Position numbers and translations under genes: made by a program. This document shows, one piece after another, positions 17,840 through 29,796 of a stretch of 64,000 bases of DNA (its first letter is position 1; each line of letters starts with the position of its first letter). The DNA comes from Pseudomonas sp. (GTDB taxonomy: Bacteria > Pseudomonadota > Gammaproteobacteria > Pseudomonadales > Pseudomonadaceae). The stretch covers positions 1-64,000 of the forward strand of contig NZ_JAGIBG010000010.1 in the NCBI RefSeq assembly GCF_017744435.1. Reading direction: 5' to 3'. The notes beneath the pieces are model-generated. The model did not search any database. It worked only from the letters and a program-made list of their open reading frames with translations, and was not told where the DNA came from.

Positions 17840-17862
17840 GCATCGGTTGTAGGCTGTAAAAC

Positions 17863-17893
17863 AAAGCCCCGGCAGAAATGCCGGGGCTTTTTT
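17863..17893 (+). terminator. Terminator of acnB
   Basis: AAAGCCCCGGC-AGAAAT-GCCGGGGC is followed by TTTTTT. It has a strong GC stem and a T-run, 25 bases after the acnB stop. Confidence 0.92.
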
Positions 17894-17897
17894 GTCT

Positions 17898-17991
17898 CCT
17901 GTGCTGGCCTCTTCGCGGGACAAGCCCGCTCCTACACAGGCAATGCAATTCCTGTAGGAGCGGGCTTGTCCCGCGAAGAGGCCAGCACAGG
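17898..17991. repeat. REP pair (GGGCTTGTCCC type)
   Basis: Arms 17898-17940 and 17951-17991 are inverted copies differing by a two-base insertion near the spacer. The core reads GTAGGAGCGGGCTTGTCCCG then CGAAGAGG. It sits between the convergent ends of acnB and prpD. Confidence 0.9.
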
Positions 17992-17996
17992 CAACC

Positions 17997-19481
17997 TCAG
18001 ATCACGAACAGATCTACAAACCTGTGCACCGCCATCTGCTCCAGCTGCTGCTGGTCCTTGCACAACTCGAAAATCTGCTGACACCGCTGCCGCACAAAAC
18101 GCGTCGCCAGGTTTTCCCTGAACTTGGCCTCCAGCAACGGTATCCCCTCCTCCCGCCGCCGCCGATGCCCGATCGGATACTCCACCGACACCTGCTCGGT
18201 GCTGCTGCCATCCTTGAAGAACACCTGCACGGCATTGGCAATCGAACGCTTGTCCGCCTCCAGGTATTCGCGGCTGAAGCGCGGGTCTTCGACCACCTCC
18301 ATCTTCTCGCGCAGGCGATCGATGCTCGGGTGGTTGGCATGGAAGGCATCTTCATAATGCTCGGCCACCAGGCGACCGAAGATCAGCGGTACCGCCACCA
18401 TGTATTGCAGGCAATGGTCACGGTCAGCGGCGTTGGCCAACGGGCCGCGCTTGGAAATGATGCGGATCGCCGATTCCTGGGTGGTAATGACGATGCGGTC
18501 GATTTCATGCAGGCGGTTACGCACCAGCGGGTGCAGGGTGACCGCCGCCTCGCAGGCCGTCTGGGCGTGGAACTCGGCCGGGAAGCTGACCTTGAACAGC
18601 ACATTTTCCATCACATAACTGGCCAAGGCTTGCGGCAGGCGCAGCTCATACTGGCCGGCTGGCTTTACCGCCAGGTCCTTGTTGGTGTGACTGAACGAGA
18701 CGTCATGGAACCCCCACTGCGCCGCCGTCAGCACCCCGGGAACGCCCATTTCGCCGCGTAGCGCGATATCGGCCAGGCGCACGCCGCGGCTGGAGGCGTC
18801 GCCAGCCGCCCAGGACTTGCGCGAGCCGGCGTTGGGCGCATGGCGATAAGTGCGCAGCGCCTGGCCATCGACGAAGGCATGGGACAAGGCTGAAAGTATC
18901 TGCTCGCGGTTGGCACCCATCAGCCGAGCGCACACGGCGGTCGAGGCCACCTTGACCAGTATCACGTGATCGAGGCCGACACGATTGAAGGAGTTCTCGA
19001 GCGCCAGCACGCCCTGGATCTCGTGGGCCATGACCATGGCTTCGAGCACCTCGCGCATCAGCAGCGGTGCTTCGCCACTGGCCACCCGCTTCTGTGACAG
19101 GTGATCGGCAACCGCCAGGATGCCGCCAAGGTTGTCCGAAGGGTGCGCCCATTCGGCGGCCAGCCAGGTGTCGTTGTAGTCCAGCCAGCGCACGGTGCAG
19201 CCGATGTCCCACGCCGCCTTGACCGGGTCGAGGCGATAGGCGGTACCAGGGACACGCGCGCCATTGGGTACCACGGTGCCTTCCACCAGCGGGCCGAGGA
19301 GCTTGGTACATTCAGGGAAGCGCAGGGCCAGCAGGCCGCAGCCGAGGGTGTCCATCAGGCAGTTGCGTGCGGTGTCCAGGGCTTCAGGGGATTCGACCCG
19401 GTATGTCAGGGCGTAGTCGGCGAGGGTTTGCAGCACCCGGTCGTAGTCCGGGCGGTCGTTCAAGTCCACGTTGGCGCTCAT
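17997..19481 (-). CDS. prpD: 2-methylcitrate dehydratase
   Basis: PrpD removes water from 2-methylcitrate in the propionate-degrading methylcitrate cycle. The 494 residues match the MmgE/PrpD family, with the characteristic segments [20 protein letters not shown] and [18 protein letters not shown]. The ATG at 19481 follows AGGGAG by a proper distance. It is the last gene of the prp operon and is separated from prpF by a REP pair. Having PrpD together with the Fe-S enzyme AcnD/PrpF makes the step redundant here; many bacteria have only one of the two. Confidence 0.95.
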   Translation of the reverse strand: MSANVDLNDRPDYDRVLQTLADYALTYRVESPEALDTARNCLMDTLGCGLLALRFPECTKLLGPLVEGTVVPNGARVPGTAYRLDPVKAAWDIGCTVRWLDYNDTWLAAEWAHPSDNLGGILAVADHLSQKRVASGEAPLLMREVLEAMVMAHEIQGVLALENSFNRVGLDHVILVKVASTAVCARLMGANREQILSALSHAFVDGQALRTYRHAPNAGSRKSWAAGDASSRGVRLADIALRGEMGVPGVLTAAQWGFHDVSFSHTNKDLAVKPAGQYELRLPQALASYVMENVLFKVSFPAEFHAQTACEAAVTLHPLVRNRLHEIDRIVITTQESAIRIISKRGPLANAADRDHCLQYMVAVPLIFGRLVAEHYEDAFHANHPSIDRLREKMEVVEDPRFSREYLEADKRSIANAVQVFFKDGSSTEQVSVEYPIGHRRRREEGIPLLEAKFRENLATRFVRQRCQQIFELCKDQQQLEQMAVHRFVDLFVI

Positions 19482-19520
19482 AGCCAGCTCCCTTCAGAAT
19501 TGCCGGGGCTGCGATGCAGC

Positions 19521-19606
19521 CCTTCGCGGGCTTGCCCGCTCCCACAGGGATCACACTGACCTTGAAAGTTGTGCAATACCTGTGGGAGCGGGCGTGCCCG
19601 CGAAGG
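19521..19606. repeat. REP pair inside the prp operon
   Basis: Arms 19521-19548 and 19579-19606 are inverted copies with one mismatch. The core reads GTGGGAGCGGGCGTGCCCG then CGAAGG. It is the only REP pair in this window lying between two genes of the same direction (prpF and prpD), where it may act as an mRNA stabiliser or partial terminator. Confidence 0.9.
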
Positions 19607-19651
19607 GCCGCAAAGCGGCCCCATCAACTAAAGCCGAGCGCCAGTGGTGCG

Positions 19652-20842
19652 TTAGAAGCTATCGCCAGGCACGCGAACCCAGCCCTCCATCAGCACGCGA
19701 GCACTGCGGCTCATGATTGCCTTGGTCACCGTCCACTGGCCATCCACCTGGCGCGCCTCGGCCCCGACCCGCAAGGTGCCGGACGGATGACCGAACCGCA
19801 CGGCACTGCGCTCGCCCCCGCCCGCAGCGAGGTTGACCAAGGTGCCCGGAATGGCCGCAGCGGTACCGATGGCCACGGCTGCGGTACCCATCATCGCGTG
19901 GTGCAGCTTGCCCATGGACAACGCACGCACCAGCAGGTCGATGTCACCGGCCGCAACCGCCTTGCCACTGGACGCAGTGTAGGTGCTCGGCGGCGCAACG
20001 AAAGCCACCTTCGGCGTGTGCTGACGCCCGGCAGCCTGGTCGACATGCTCGATCAGGCCCATGCGCACGGCGCCATAGGCGCGGATGGTCTCGAAACGCT
20101 GCAGCGCCTTTGGATCGCCGTTGATCGCATCCTGCAGCTCGGTACCGGTGTAACCGATGTCGGCGGCATTGACGAACACGGTCGGGATGCCGGCATTGAT
20201 CAAGGTCGCCTTGAAGGTGCCGACACCTGGCACTTCCAGGTCGTCCACCAGGTTGCCGGTAGGGAACATCGCCCCACCATCGCCATCCTCGTCGGCGGCT
20301 GGATCAAGGAACTCCAGCTGCACTTCGGCGGCCGGGAAGGTCACGCCGTCGAGCTCGAAGTCGCCGGTCTCCTGCACCTCACCTTCGGTGATCGGCACAT
20401 GGGCGATGATGGTCTTGCCGATGTTGGCCTGCCAGATGCGCAGGGTGGCGATGCCGTTGCGCGGAATGCGCGCCGGGTCGACCAGGCCGTTACTGATGGC
20501 GAACGAGCCGACCGCCGCAGACAGGTTGCCGCAGTTGCCGCTCCAGTCGACGAAGGCCTTGTCGATGGCGACCTGGCCGAACAGGTAATCGACATCGTGC
20601 CCGGGCTTGATGCTCTTCGACAGGATGACCGTCTTGCTGGTGCTCGACGTGGCACCGCCCATGCCGTCGATCTGCTTGGCATAAGGGTCGGGGCTGCCAA
20701 TGACTCGCAACAACAAGGCGTCGCGGGCCGGGCCTGGGACCTGGGCCGTTTCCGGCAGGTCCTGCAGGCGGAAGAACACGCCCTTGCTGGTGCCGCCACG
20801 GATGTACGTGGCGGGGATTCTCACTTGCGCTACATGTGCCAT
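19652..20842 (-). CDS. prpF: AcnD-accessory protein, 2-methylaconitate isomerase
   Basis: PrpF is a diaminopimelate-epimerase-fold isomerase that acts with AcnD, converting trans- to cis-2-methylaconitate. The protein has 396 residues, the normal length, beginning MAHVAQVRIPATYIRGGTSK. The two half-domains carry typical PrpF segments (WSGNCGNLS with the catalytic-region Cys, and AALPGTLV-like IPGTLVNLA). It begins 13 bases after the acnD stop and is co-transcribed with it. Confidence 0.93.
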   Translation of the reverse strand: MAHVAQVRIPATYIRGGTSKGVFFRLQDLPETAQVPGPARDALLLRVIGSPDPYAKQIDGMGGATSSTSKTVILSKSIKPGHDVDYLFGQVAIDKAFVDWSGNCGNLSAAVGSFAISNGLVDPARIPRNGIATLRIWQANIGKTIIAHVPITEGEVQETGDFELDGVTFPAAEVQLEFLDPAADEDGDGGAMFPTGNLVDDLEVPGVGTFKATLINAGIPTVFVNAADIGYTGTELQDAINGDPKALQRFETIRAYGAVRMGLIEHVDQAAGRQHTPKVAFVAPPSTYTASSGKAVAAGDIDLLVRALSMGKLHHAMMGTAAVAIGTAAAIPGTLVNLAAGGGERSAVRFGHPSGTLRVGAEARQVDGQWTVTKAIMSRSARVLMEGWVRVPGDSF

Positions 20843-20855
20843 GTTCAAGTCCTGT

Positions 20856-23444
<2,589 letters not shown>

Positions 23445-23482
23445 CTTGGAATCAGGCTCGGTCACAGGATTCGGAAGGTTGC

Positions 23483-23505
23483 CCCGCTTCCACACGGGAA
23501 GCGGG
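23483..23505. other. Hairpin between prpC and acnD
   Basis: CCCGCTTCC-ACAC-GGGAAGCGGG forms a 9-bp stem in the 79-base gap between the two genes. No T-run follows, so it is more likely an mRNA-stability or processing structure than a terminator. Confidence 0.5.
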
Positions 23506-23523
23506 TTGCCTCTCTTTATCTAA

Positions 23524-24651
23524 TCAGCGCTGTTCGATCGGCACGAACTGGCGCTGTTCGACGCCGACATACTCGGCGCTCGGGCGGATGATGCGGTTGT
23601 TGGCGCGCTGTTCGAACACGTGCGCAGCCCAGCCGGTCAGGCGCGAGCAGACGAAGATCGGGGTGAACAGCTTGGTCGGGATGCCCATGAAGTGGTACGC
23701 CGAGGCATGGTAGAAGTCGGCGTTGGGGAACAGGCGCTTCTGCTCCCACATGGTCTTGTCGATGGCTTCGGAAACCGGGTACAGGACCGTATCACCGACC
23801 TGGTCGGCCAGCTGCTTCGACCAGCCCTTGATCACCTCGTTACGCGGGTCGGACTCTTTGTAGATCGCGTGGCCGAAGCCCATGATCTTGTCCTTGCGCT
23901 CGAGCATGCGCAGCAGCTCGGCAGTGGCTTCCTGCGGGCTCTGGAAGCGCTCGATCAGTTCCATTGCCGCTTCGTTGGCACCACCGTGCAGCGGGCCGCG
24001 CAACGAGCCGATGGCGGCGGTAACGCAGGAATACAGGTCGGACAAGGTCGAGGCGCAGACCCGCGCGGTGAAGGTCGAGGCGTTGAACTCGTGCTCGGCG
24101 TAGAGGATCAGCGACACGTTCATCACCTTGACGTGCAGCTCGCTCGGCTTCTTGCCGTGCAGCAGGTGCAGGAAGTGGCCACCGAGGGTGTCCTCGTCGC
24201 TGGTGCAGTCGATGCGCACACCGTGGTGGGTGAAGCGGTACCAGTAGCACATCACTGCCGGGAACAGCGCCAGCAGGCGGTCGGTCTTCTCGCGCTGGGC
24301 GTCGAAGGTCAGCTCGGGCTCCAGGGTACCCAGCACCGAGCAACCGGTGCGCATCACGTCCATCGGGTGGGCATCGCGCGGGATGCGCTCGAGCACTTCC
24401 TTCAGCGCCTGCGGCAGGTCACGCAGGCCCTTGAGCTTGCGCTTGTAGTCGGCAAGTTCCGCCTTGCTTGGCAGCTCGCCGTACAGCAGCAGGTAGGCGA
24501 CTTCTTCGAATTCGGCACCGGCGGCCAGGTCACGGACGTCGTAGCCACGGTAGGTCAGGCCGGCACCGGCCTGGCCCACGGTCGACAATGCGGTCTGGCC
24601 GGCCACCTGGCCGCGCAGGCCAGCGCCACTGAGTACTTTTGCTTCGGCCAT
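23524..24651 (-). CDS. prpC: 2-methylcitrate synthase
   Basis: PrpC condenses propionyl-CoA with oxaloacetate. The 375 residues belong to the citrate-synthase family: catalytic His in PLHGGANEAA, second His in GFGHAIYKESDPR, and a C-terminal Asp/Arg region (FTPIFVCSRLTGWAAH). The short length, without the N-terminal extension of TCA citrate synthase, and the operon context identify it as the methylcitrate enzyme. An AAGGAG site lies just before ATG 24651. Confidence 0.95.
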   Translation of the reverse strand: MAEAKVLSGAGLRGQVAGQTALSTVGQAGAGLTYRGYDVRDLAAGAEFEEVAYLLLYGELPSKAELADYKRKLKGLRDLPQALKEVLERIPRDAHPMDVMRTGCSVLGTLEPELTFDAQREKTDRLLALFPAVMCYWYRFTHHGVRIDCTSDEDTLGGHFLHLLHGKKPSELHVKVMNVSLILYAEHEFNASTFTARVCASTLSDLYSCVTAAIGSLRGPLHGGANEAAMELIERFQSPQEATAELLRMLERKDKIMGFGHAIYKESDPRNEVIKGWSKQLADQVGDTVLYPVSEAIDKTMWEQKRLFPNADFYHASAYHFMGIPTKLFTPIFVCSRLTGWAAHVFEQRANNRIIRPSAEYVGVEQRQFVPIEQR

Positions 24652-24713
24652 GGTGTTTCTCCTTTCTTGAATTTGTTATAGGAAGCGATCTGGCTAATCC
24701 GGGAGCGGTGCGC

Positions 24714-25604
24714 TCAACCTTTCTTCTGCGCGAACAGCGCGTCGAGGCTCTGCTCGAAGGCGTGGTAACCAATGGCATCGTAGAGCTCCATGCGGGTCTG
24801 CATGGTGTCGATCACGTTCTTCTGCGTGCCGTCGCGGCGCAGTGCGGTATAGACGTTTTCAGCCGCCTTGTTCATGGCGCGGAACGCCGACAGCGGGTAC
24901 AGCACCAGCGACACGTCGACCGAGGCCAGCTCTTCGGTGGTGTACAGCGGCGTGGCGCCGAATTCGGTGATGTTGGCCAGGATCGGTGCCTGCACCCGAT
25001 CGGCAAAGGTCTTGTACATCGACAGTTCGGTGATGGCTTCCGGGAAGATCATGTCGGCGCCAGCCTCGATGCAGGCGGCGGCACGGTCCAGGGCGGCGTT
25101 CAGGCCTTCCACCGCCAGAGCGTCGGTGCGCGCCATGATCACGAAGCTGTCATCGGTACGGGCGTCCACCGCCGCCTTGATACGGTCGACCATTTCCTGC
25201 TGGGTGACGATTTCCTTGTTCGGGCGGTGGCCGCAGCGTTTCGCGCCGACCTGGTCCTCGATGTGGATAGCCGCAGCACCGAACTTGCACATCGAGCGCA
25301 CAGTGCGGGCAACGTTGAAGGCCGACGCGCCGAAACCGGTGTCGACATCCACCAGCAAGGGCACGTCGCAGACGTCGGTGATGCGGCGCACATCGGTCAG
25401 CACGTCATCCAGGCCACTGATGCCCAGGTCCGGCAGGCCCAGGGAGCCAGCGGCAACGCCGCCACCGGACAGGTAGATGGCCTTGAAACCGGCACGCTTG
25501 GCCAGCAGTGCATGGTTGGCGTTGATCGCGCCGACCACTTGCAGGGGATGTTCGGCGGCAACGGCGTCGCGGAAACGCTGACCGGGGGTGCTCTTCACAG
25601 TCAT
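24714..25604 (-). CDS. prpB: 2-methylisocitrate lyase
   Basis: PrpB cleaves 2-methylisocitrate to pyruvate and succinate. The 296 residues carry the ICL/PEPM-family signature [12 protein letters not shown] with the catalytic Cys, and the metal-binding [16 protein letters not shown]-type ribosome site precedes ATG 25604. It overlaps the prpR stop by four bases, so the regulator and enzyme are translationally linked. Confidence 0.95.
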   Translation of the reverse strand: MTVKSTPGQRFRDAVAAEHPLQVVGAINANHALLAKRAGFKAIYLSGGGVAAGSLGLPDLGISGLDDVLTDVRRITDVCDVPLLVDVDTGFGASAFNVARTVRSMCKFGAAAIHIEDQVGAKRCGHRPNKEIVTQQEMVDRIKAAVDARTDDSFVIMARTDALAVEGLNAALDRAAACIEAGADMIFPEAITELSMYKTFADRVQAPILANITEFGATPLYTTEELASVDVSLVLYPLSAFRAMNKAAENVYTALRRDGTQKNVIDTMQTRMELYDAIGYHAFEQSLDALFAQKKG

Positions 25605-26317
25605 TTCTCACCTCGTGGGCTGTTGTTGTTGGCGTCCAGGTAGTGACGCTCGATGTTGCGCTTGGACGCGCCGATGTGGCGGCGCATCAGGAGTTCGGCC
25701 AGTTCGCCGTCACGGTCGGCGATGGCATCGAGAATGCGGTGGTGTTCGGCAAAGGCCTGGCGCGGCCGGTTGGGCGTGGCGGAAAACTGGATGCGGTACA
25801 TGCGCACCAGTTGGTACAGCTCACCACAGAGCATCTTGACCAGGGTCTGGTTGCCACTGCCCTGGATGATCCGGTAGTGGAAGTCGTAGTCGCCTTCCTG
25901 CTGGTAATAGCCAAGCCCGGCCTGGAACGCGGCATCGCGCTCATGGGTATCGAGCACCCGGCGCAGCTCGTCGATGTCGGCCTGGCTCATGCGCTCGGCC
26001 GCCAGGCGGCAGGCCATGCCTTCCAGCGATTCGCGGATTTCGTAGAGTTCGATCAGCTCGGCGTGGTTGAGCGACACTACCCGCGCGCCGACATGCGGCA
26101 CGCGCACGAGCAGGCGCTGCCCCTCCAGCCGATGGATGGCCTCGCGCAGCGGGCCGCGGCTGATACCGTAGGTACGCGCCAGCTCCGGTTCGGAGATCTT
26201 GCTGCCCGGGGCGATGTCGCCCTTGACGATCGCCGCCTGGATACGTCGGAAGACATTCTCGGACAAGGTTTCCGTTTCGTCTGACTCGACGGGGCTTGGG
26301 GTGGTGAGGTCCAGCAT
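25601..26317 (-). CDS. prpR: GntR/FadR-family regulator of the methylcitrate operon
   Basis: The protein has 238 residues. An N-terminal winged helix (about 18-80, including [20 protein letters not shown]) is followed by an FCD ligand-binding domain (about 90-220) with the metal-binding His/Asp pattern ([10 protein letters not shown] and EHHRILDAI). It is the first gene of the prp operon and overlaps prpB by four bases. Two matching ATTGTCGACA sites flank its promoter, one at its own start codon, which fits autorepression. The gene symbol is used for position and role: this is a GntR-type protein, not the sigma54 activator PrpR of enterobacteria. Confidence 0.9.
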   Translation of the reverse strand: MLDLTTPSPVESDETETLSENVFRRIQAAIVKGDIAPGSKISEPELARTYGISRGPLREAIHRLEGQRLLVRVPHVGARVVSLNHAELIELYEIRESLEGMACRLAAERMSQADIDELRRVLDTHERDAAFQAGLGYYQQEGDYDFHYRIIQGSGNQTLVKMLCGELYQLVRMYRIQFSATPNRPRQAFAEHHRILDAIADRDGELAELLMRRHIGASKRNIERHYLDANNNSPRGEK

Positions 26318-26327
26318 ATTGTCGACA
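26318..26327. promoter_or_regulatory. Operator half copy at the prpR start
   Basis: ATTGTCGACA, ten bases identical to the core of the full palindrome at 26391-26402, overlaps the upstream edge of the prpR start codon and lies downstream of the predicted transcription start. Binding here would block elongation or initiation. Confidence 0.6.
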
Positions 26328-26348
26328 CCTTGCTAATCGCTTGAGCAG

Positions 26349-26377
26349 AAACTAGCGAATCAGAGGCGCACAGTCAA
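26349..26377 (-). promoter_or_regulatory. Promoter of the prp operon
   Basis: On the minus strand TTGACT (26372-26377) and TAGTTT (26349-26354) are separated by exactly 17 bases. The promoter lies between the two ATTGTCGACA sites and 32 bases upstream of the prpR start. Confidence 0.6.
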
Positions 26378-26390
26378 AGACAAAATGAAT

Positions 26391-26402
26391 ATTGTCGACA
26401 AT
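26391..26402. promoter_or_regulatory. GntR-type operator upstream of the prp promoter
   Basis: ATTGTCGACAAT is a perfect 12-bp palindrome matching the TTGT-N-ACAA pattern of FadR/GntR operators. It sits 13 bases upstream of the -35 element. Its partial copy at 26318-26327 is about 74 bases away, centre to centre, or seven helical turns. Confidence 0.7.
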
Positions 26403-26616
26403 CGTCTAAGAACGAACTTACCCAGTGATGGCGTTGTCAGATCGCGGCACGCTGGCGTCAAGACGTCGGCGTGATAGAATGCCGCGCCTCCAACGGGGTA
26501 TCGATAGTGTATTTGTCATCAATTCATGTTGTTGACAGATGAACGAGGAAGCTTGCGCAGTCGTTGCCAGTCACCGTTGCCCCGAACCCCGCACAGTTCA
26601 GCACCGCGCCAGGATT

Positions 26617-27153
26617 ATGAGACTTACACCTGTATTATTGCTGTTATGCCTCACCCTGCTGCCGGCCCTTGGCCAGGCGGCGGGCAAGACCGTGTACGGT
26701 CTGAACGAATACGCCCGGCTCGGCGACCTTGACCTGGAAGTGGCCGCCAAGCTCGACACCGGGGCCAAGACCGCGTCGCTCAGTGCCCGCGACATCAAGC
26801 GCTTCAAGCGCAACGGCGAAAGCTGGGTGCGCTTCTACCTGGCCATCGACGCCGCCCATTCGCACCCCATCGAACGCCCCCTGGCGCGCGTGAGCAAGAT
26901 CAAGCGCCGCGCCGGCGACTATGATGCGGAATCCGGCAAGGCCTACACCGCCCGCCCGGTCATCGAACTTGAAATCTGCATGGGCCAGGCCCGGCGCACC
27001 ATCGAAGTCAACCTCACCGACCGCAGCGCCTTCCAGTTCCCGCTGCTGATCGGCTCGGAGGCGCTCAAGCACTTCGACGCGCTGGTCGACCCAAGCCTTA
27101 AATACGCGGCCGGCAAACCTGCCTGTGCCACCGACGCTCCCAAAGCAGAGTAA
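26617..27153 (+). CDS. rloA2: Retropepsin-like aspartic endopeptidase RloA2
   Basis: The protein has 178 residues. A signal peptide (about 1-22, LTPVLLLLCLTLLPALGQA) is followed by one retropepsin-like domain with the catalytic KLDTGAKTASL motif near residue 45. This Pfam group was earlier called a zinc protease, but the DTG triad points to a dimeric aspartic peptidase. It probably acts in the periplasm. The ATG at 26617 is chosen because it begins the signal peptide. It heads a tight three-gene operon, with a five-base gap to the next gene. A possible -10 TAGAAT is at 26475-26480. Confidence 0.82.
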   Translation: MRLTPVLLLLCLTLLPALGQAAGKTVYGLNEYARLGDLDLEVAAKLDTGAKTASLSARDIKRFKRNGESWVRFYLAIDAAHSHPIERPLARVSKIKRRAGDYDAESGKAYTARPVIELEICMGQARRTIEVNLTDRSAFQFPLLIGSEALKHFDALVDPSLKYAAGKPACATDAPKAE

Positions 27154-27158
27154 CCCCG

Positions 27159-28694
27159 ATGCGCTCTCTTACCCTCCATCTGAAAGTCCTGATCACCGTG
27201 CTGGTGTTGCTCGGCGTGGCGGTCACGGCCTATCAGATCTTCGTGCTCGGCATCCCGGTGACCGAGGACGAGACCGACGACTTGTGGAACATCGACGCCA
27301 AGGTCGAGTTCGTCGCCAGCTCCAAGGACCCGGTCAAGATCCAGATGTTCGTGCCGCCGCTGAACCGCGACTACGTCAGCCTCAACGAGAGCTTCATCTC
27401 CAACAACTACGGGGTCAGCGTCAACCGCGTCGACGGCAACCGCAAGGTGACCTGGTCGGCGCGCCGCGTCAGCGGCAACCAGACCCTGTACTACCGCCTG
27501 GTGCTGACCAAGCGCTACAGCAACGAAAAGTCCGCCATCAAGGGCCCGACCTTCCGTGACAGCCTGGCCATCGACGGCCCCGAGAAGATCGCCGCCGAAG
27601 CCCTGATGGCACCGATCCGCCAGCACTCGGCCGACGTCGAGACCTTCGTCAGCGAAACCATCAAGCGGGTCAACAACCTCAACGACGACAACGTCAAGCT
27701 GCTGCTGGCCGGTGACACCTCGCCAATGAAGAAGGCCCAGGTCATCGACCTGCTGCTGTCGATTGCCCATGTGCCGATGGAAAAGGTCCACACCATCCGG
27801 CTGGTTGCCGATACACCCCAGACCCCGGAGCTGTGGCTGCGCAGCTTCAATGGCAACGACTGGCTGTACTTCAACCCGGACACCGGCGAACAGGGCCTGC
27901 CAGCCGACCGCCTGCTGTGGTGGACGGGTGACGACAACCTGATCACCGTCGATGGCGGCAAGAAGGCCAACGTCACCTTCAGCATGAACAACAGCGAGAT
28001 GAACGCCATCCGCCTGGCCAAGCTGACCGACGAGAACACCGACGCCGACTTCCTCGAGTACTCGCTGTACGGCCTGCCACTGCAGACCCAACAGACCTTC
28101 ATGATCATGGTGATGATCCCGATCGGCGTGCTGGTGATCCTGATCCTGCGCAACCTGATCGGCATCCAGACCCTGGGTACCTTCACCCCGGTGCTGATCG
28201 CCCTGGCCTTCCGCGAGACCCAGCTGGGCTTCGGCATCGTGCTGTTCACGGTGATCACCGCGCTGGGCCTGTCGCTACGCTCGTACCTGGAACACCTGAA
28301 GCTGCAGATGCTGCCGCGCCTGTCGGTGGTGCTGACCTTCGTCGTGGTCCTGATTGCCGCCATCAGCCTGTTCAGCCACAAGCTGGGCCTGGAGCGCGGC
28401 CTGTCGGTGGCGCTGTTCCCGATGGTGATCCTGACCATGACCATCGAACGCCTGTCGATCACCTGGGAAGAGCGCGGCGGTGGCCATGCCATGAAAGTGG
28501 CAATCGGCACCCTGTTCGCCGCCTCCCTGGCACACCTGCTGATGATGGTGCCGGAGCTGGTGTACTTCGTCTTCACCTTCCCGGCCGTGCTGTTGATCCT
28601 GGTGGGCTTCATGCTGGCGATGGGTCGCTACCGCGGCTACCGCCTGACCGAGCTCGTGCGTTTCAAGGCATTCCTGAAGAAGGCTGACGCCTGA
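27159..28694 (+). CDS. Inactive transglutaminase-7TM membrane protein (RloB2-like)
   Basis: The protein has 511 residues. One N-terminal helix (about 8-28, VLITVLVLLGVAVTAYQIFV) leads into a periplasmic part of about 280 residues resembling a transglutaminase fold without a clear Cys-His-Asp triad. Seven hydrophobic helices (about 312-500) follow, with loops such as LRNLIGIQTLGTFTPVL. NCBI families name this an inactive transglutaminase linked to a ligase-like partner. Its stop overlaps the next start by one base, so the two proteins are made together. It may hold or export a peptide-tagged substrate. The actual role is unknown. Confidence 0.8.
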   Translation: MRSLTLHLKVLITVLVLLGVAVTAYQIFVLGIPVTEDETDDLWNIDAKVEFVASSKDPVKIQMFVPPLNRDYVSLNESFISNNYGVSVNRVDGNRKVTWSARRVSGNQTLYYRLVLTKRYSNEKSAIKGPTFRDSLAIDGPEKIAAEALMAPIRQHSADVETFVSETIKRVNNLNDDNVKLLLAGDTSPMKKAQVIDLLLSIAHVPMEKVHTIRLVADTPQTPELWLRSFNGNDWLYFNPDTGEQGLPADRLLWWTGDDNLITVDGGKKANVTFSMNNSEMNAIRLAKLTDENTDADFLEYSLYGLPLQTQQTFMIMVMIPIGVLVILILRNLIGIQTLGTFTPVLIALAFRETQLGFGIVLFTVITALGLSLRSYLEHLKLQMLPRLSVVLTFVVVLIAAISLFSHKLGLERGLSVALFPMVILTMTIERLSITWEERGGGHAMKVAIGTLFAASLAHLLMMVPELVYFVFTFPAVLLILVGFMLAMGRYRGYRLTELVRFKAFLKKADA

Positions 28695-29674
28695 TGTTTG
28701 GCCTGATCAAGACGTGGAAAGCCCTGGAGGCCCGGGGCATCATGGGGATCAACCGCCGTAACGCGGACTATGTGCTGAAGTACAACAAGCGCAGCCTGTA
28801 CCCGATCGTCGACGACAAGATCATCACCAAGGAGCGTGCGCTCGCAGCCGGCATCCATGTGCCGGAGATGTACGGCATCATCGAGACCGAAAAGCAGATC
28901 GAAAAGCTTCACGAGATCATCGGCGGGCGCAACGATTTCGTCATCAAGCCGGCGCAGGGCGCCGGCGGTGACGGCATCCTGGTGATCGCCGACCGCTTCG
29001 AGGACCGCTATCGCACGGTGTCGGGCAAGATCATCAGCCACGAGGAAATCGAGCACCAGGTGTCGAGCATCCTCACCGGCCTGTACTCGCTCGGCGGCCA
29101 CCGTGACCGTGCGCTGATCGAGTACCGGGTGACCCCGGACCAGATCTTCAAGAGCATCAGCTACGAGGGCGTGCCAGACATCCGCATCATCGTGCTGATG
29201 GGCTACCCGGTGATGGCCATGTTGCGCCTGCCGACCCGTCAGTCCGGCGGCAAGGCCAACCTGCACCAGGGCGCCATCGGCGTGGGTGTGGACCTGGCCA
29301 CTGGCGTGACCCTGCGCGGCACCTGGCTGAACAACATCATCAGCAAGCACCCGGACACCACCAACGCGGTGGACGGCGTGCAATTGCCGAACTGGGACGG
29401 ATTCATGAAGCTGGCCGCCGGCTGCTACGAGCTGTGCGGGCTGGGCTACATCGGCGTGGACATGGTGCTGGACCAGGACAAGGGGCCGCTGATTCTCGAA
29501 CTCAACGCCCGCCCCGGCCTGAACATCCAGATCGCCAACGACACCGGGCTGACCCAGCGCACCCATGCCATCGAGGCGCACATTGAAGCGCTGGCCAAGG
29601 AAGGCATCACCGAAGATGCCGAGCAGCGGGTGCGGGTGACCCAGAACCTGTTCGGGCACGTGCATCCGCGTTGA
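28694..29674 (+). CDS. Alpha-L-glutamate ligase-like ATP-grasp protein (RloC2-like)
   Basis: The protein has 326 residues. ATP-grasp features include FVIKPAQGAGGDGILVI (nucleotide-binding lysine and glycine loop), a central RIIVLMGYPVMAMLRLP segment and the metal-binding ILELNARPGLNIQIAN. This is the RimK-like family that joins amino acids to peptides or proteins using ATP. No signal peptide is present, so it acts in the cytoplasm. It is coupled to the 7TM gene by a one-base overlap and ends the operon. The acceptor substrate is not known. Confidence 0.82.
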   Translation: MFGLIKTWKALEARGIMGINRRNADYVLKYNKRSLYPIVDDKIITKERALAAGIHVPEMYGIIETEKQIEKLHEIIGGRNDFVIKPAQGAGGDGILVIADRFEDRYRTVSGKIISHEEIEHQVSSILTGLYSLGGHRDRALIEYRVTPDQIFKSISYEGVPDIRIIVLMGYPVMAMLRLPTRQSGGKANLHQGAIGVGVDLATGVTLRGTWLNNIISKHPDTTNAVDGVQLPNWDGFMKLAAGCYELCGLGYIGVDMVLDQDKGPLILELNARPGLNIQIANDTGLTQRTHAIEAHIEALAKEGITEDAEQRVRVTQNLFGHVHPR

Positions 29675-29680
29675 GCCCCA

Positions 29681-29699
29681 GGGGCTGCTGCGCAGCCCC
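29681..29699. other. Hairpin after the rlo operon
   Basis: GGGGCTG-CTGCG-CAGCCCC forms a 7-bp GC stem seven bases after the stop codon. No T-run follows, so it may be a weak or Rho-assisted 3' end. Confidence 0.4.
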
Positions 29700-29796
29700 G
29701 TCCAAACACGATGTTTGAATGTCGCAACAAAGCTAGGCGCATTTCCTACACAGGTCTACAATCGCCCTCCTCGCTTTTACATCGCCGTCCACACTG

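Noticed and set aside
15005..17923. A 972-codon open frame antisense to acnB
   Set aside because: High-GC codon bias in the real gene keeps the opposite frame open. Its translation is repetitive and low-complexity (rich in Gly, Val, Gln, His) with no motifs, while acnB has full family signatures.
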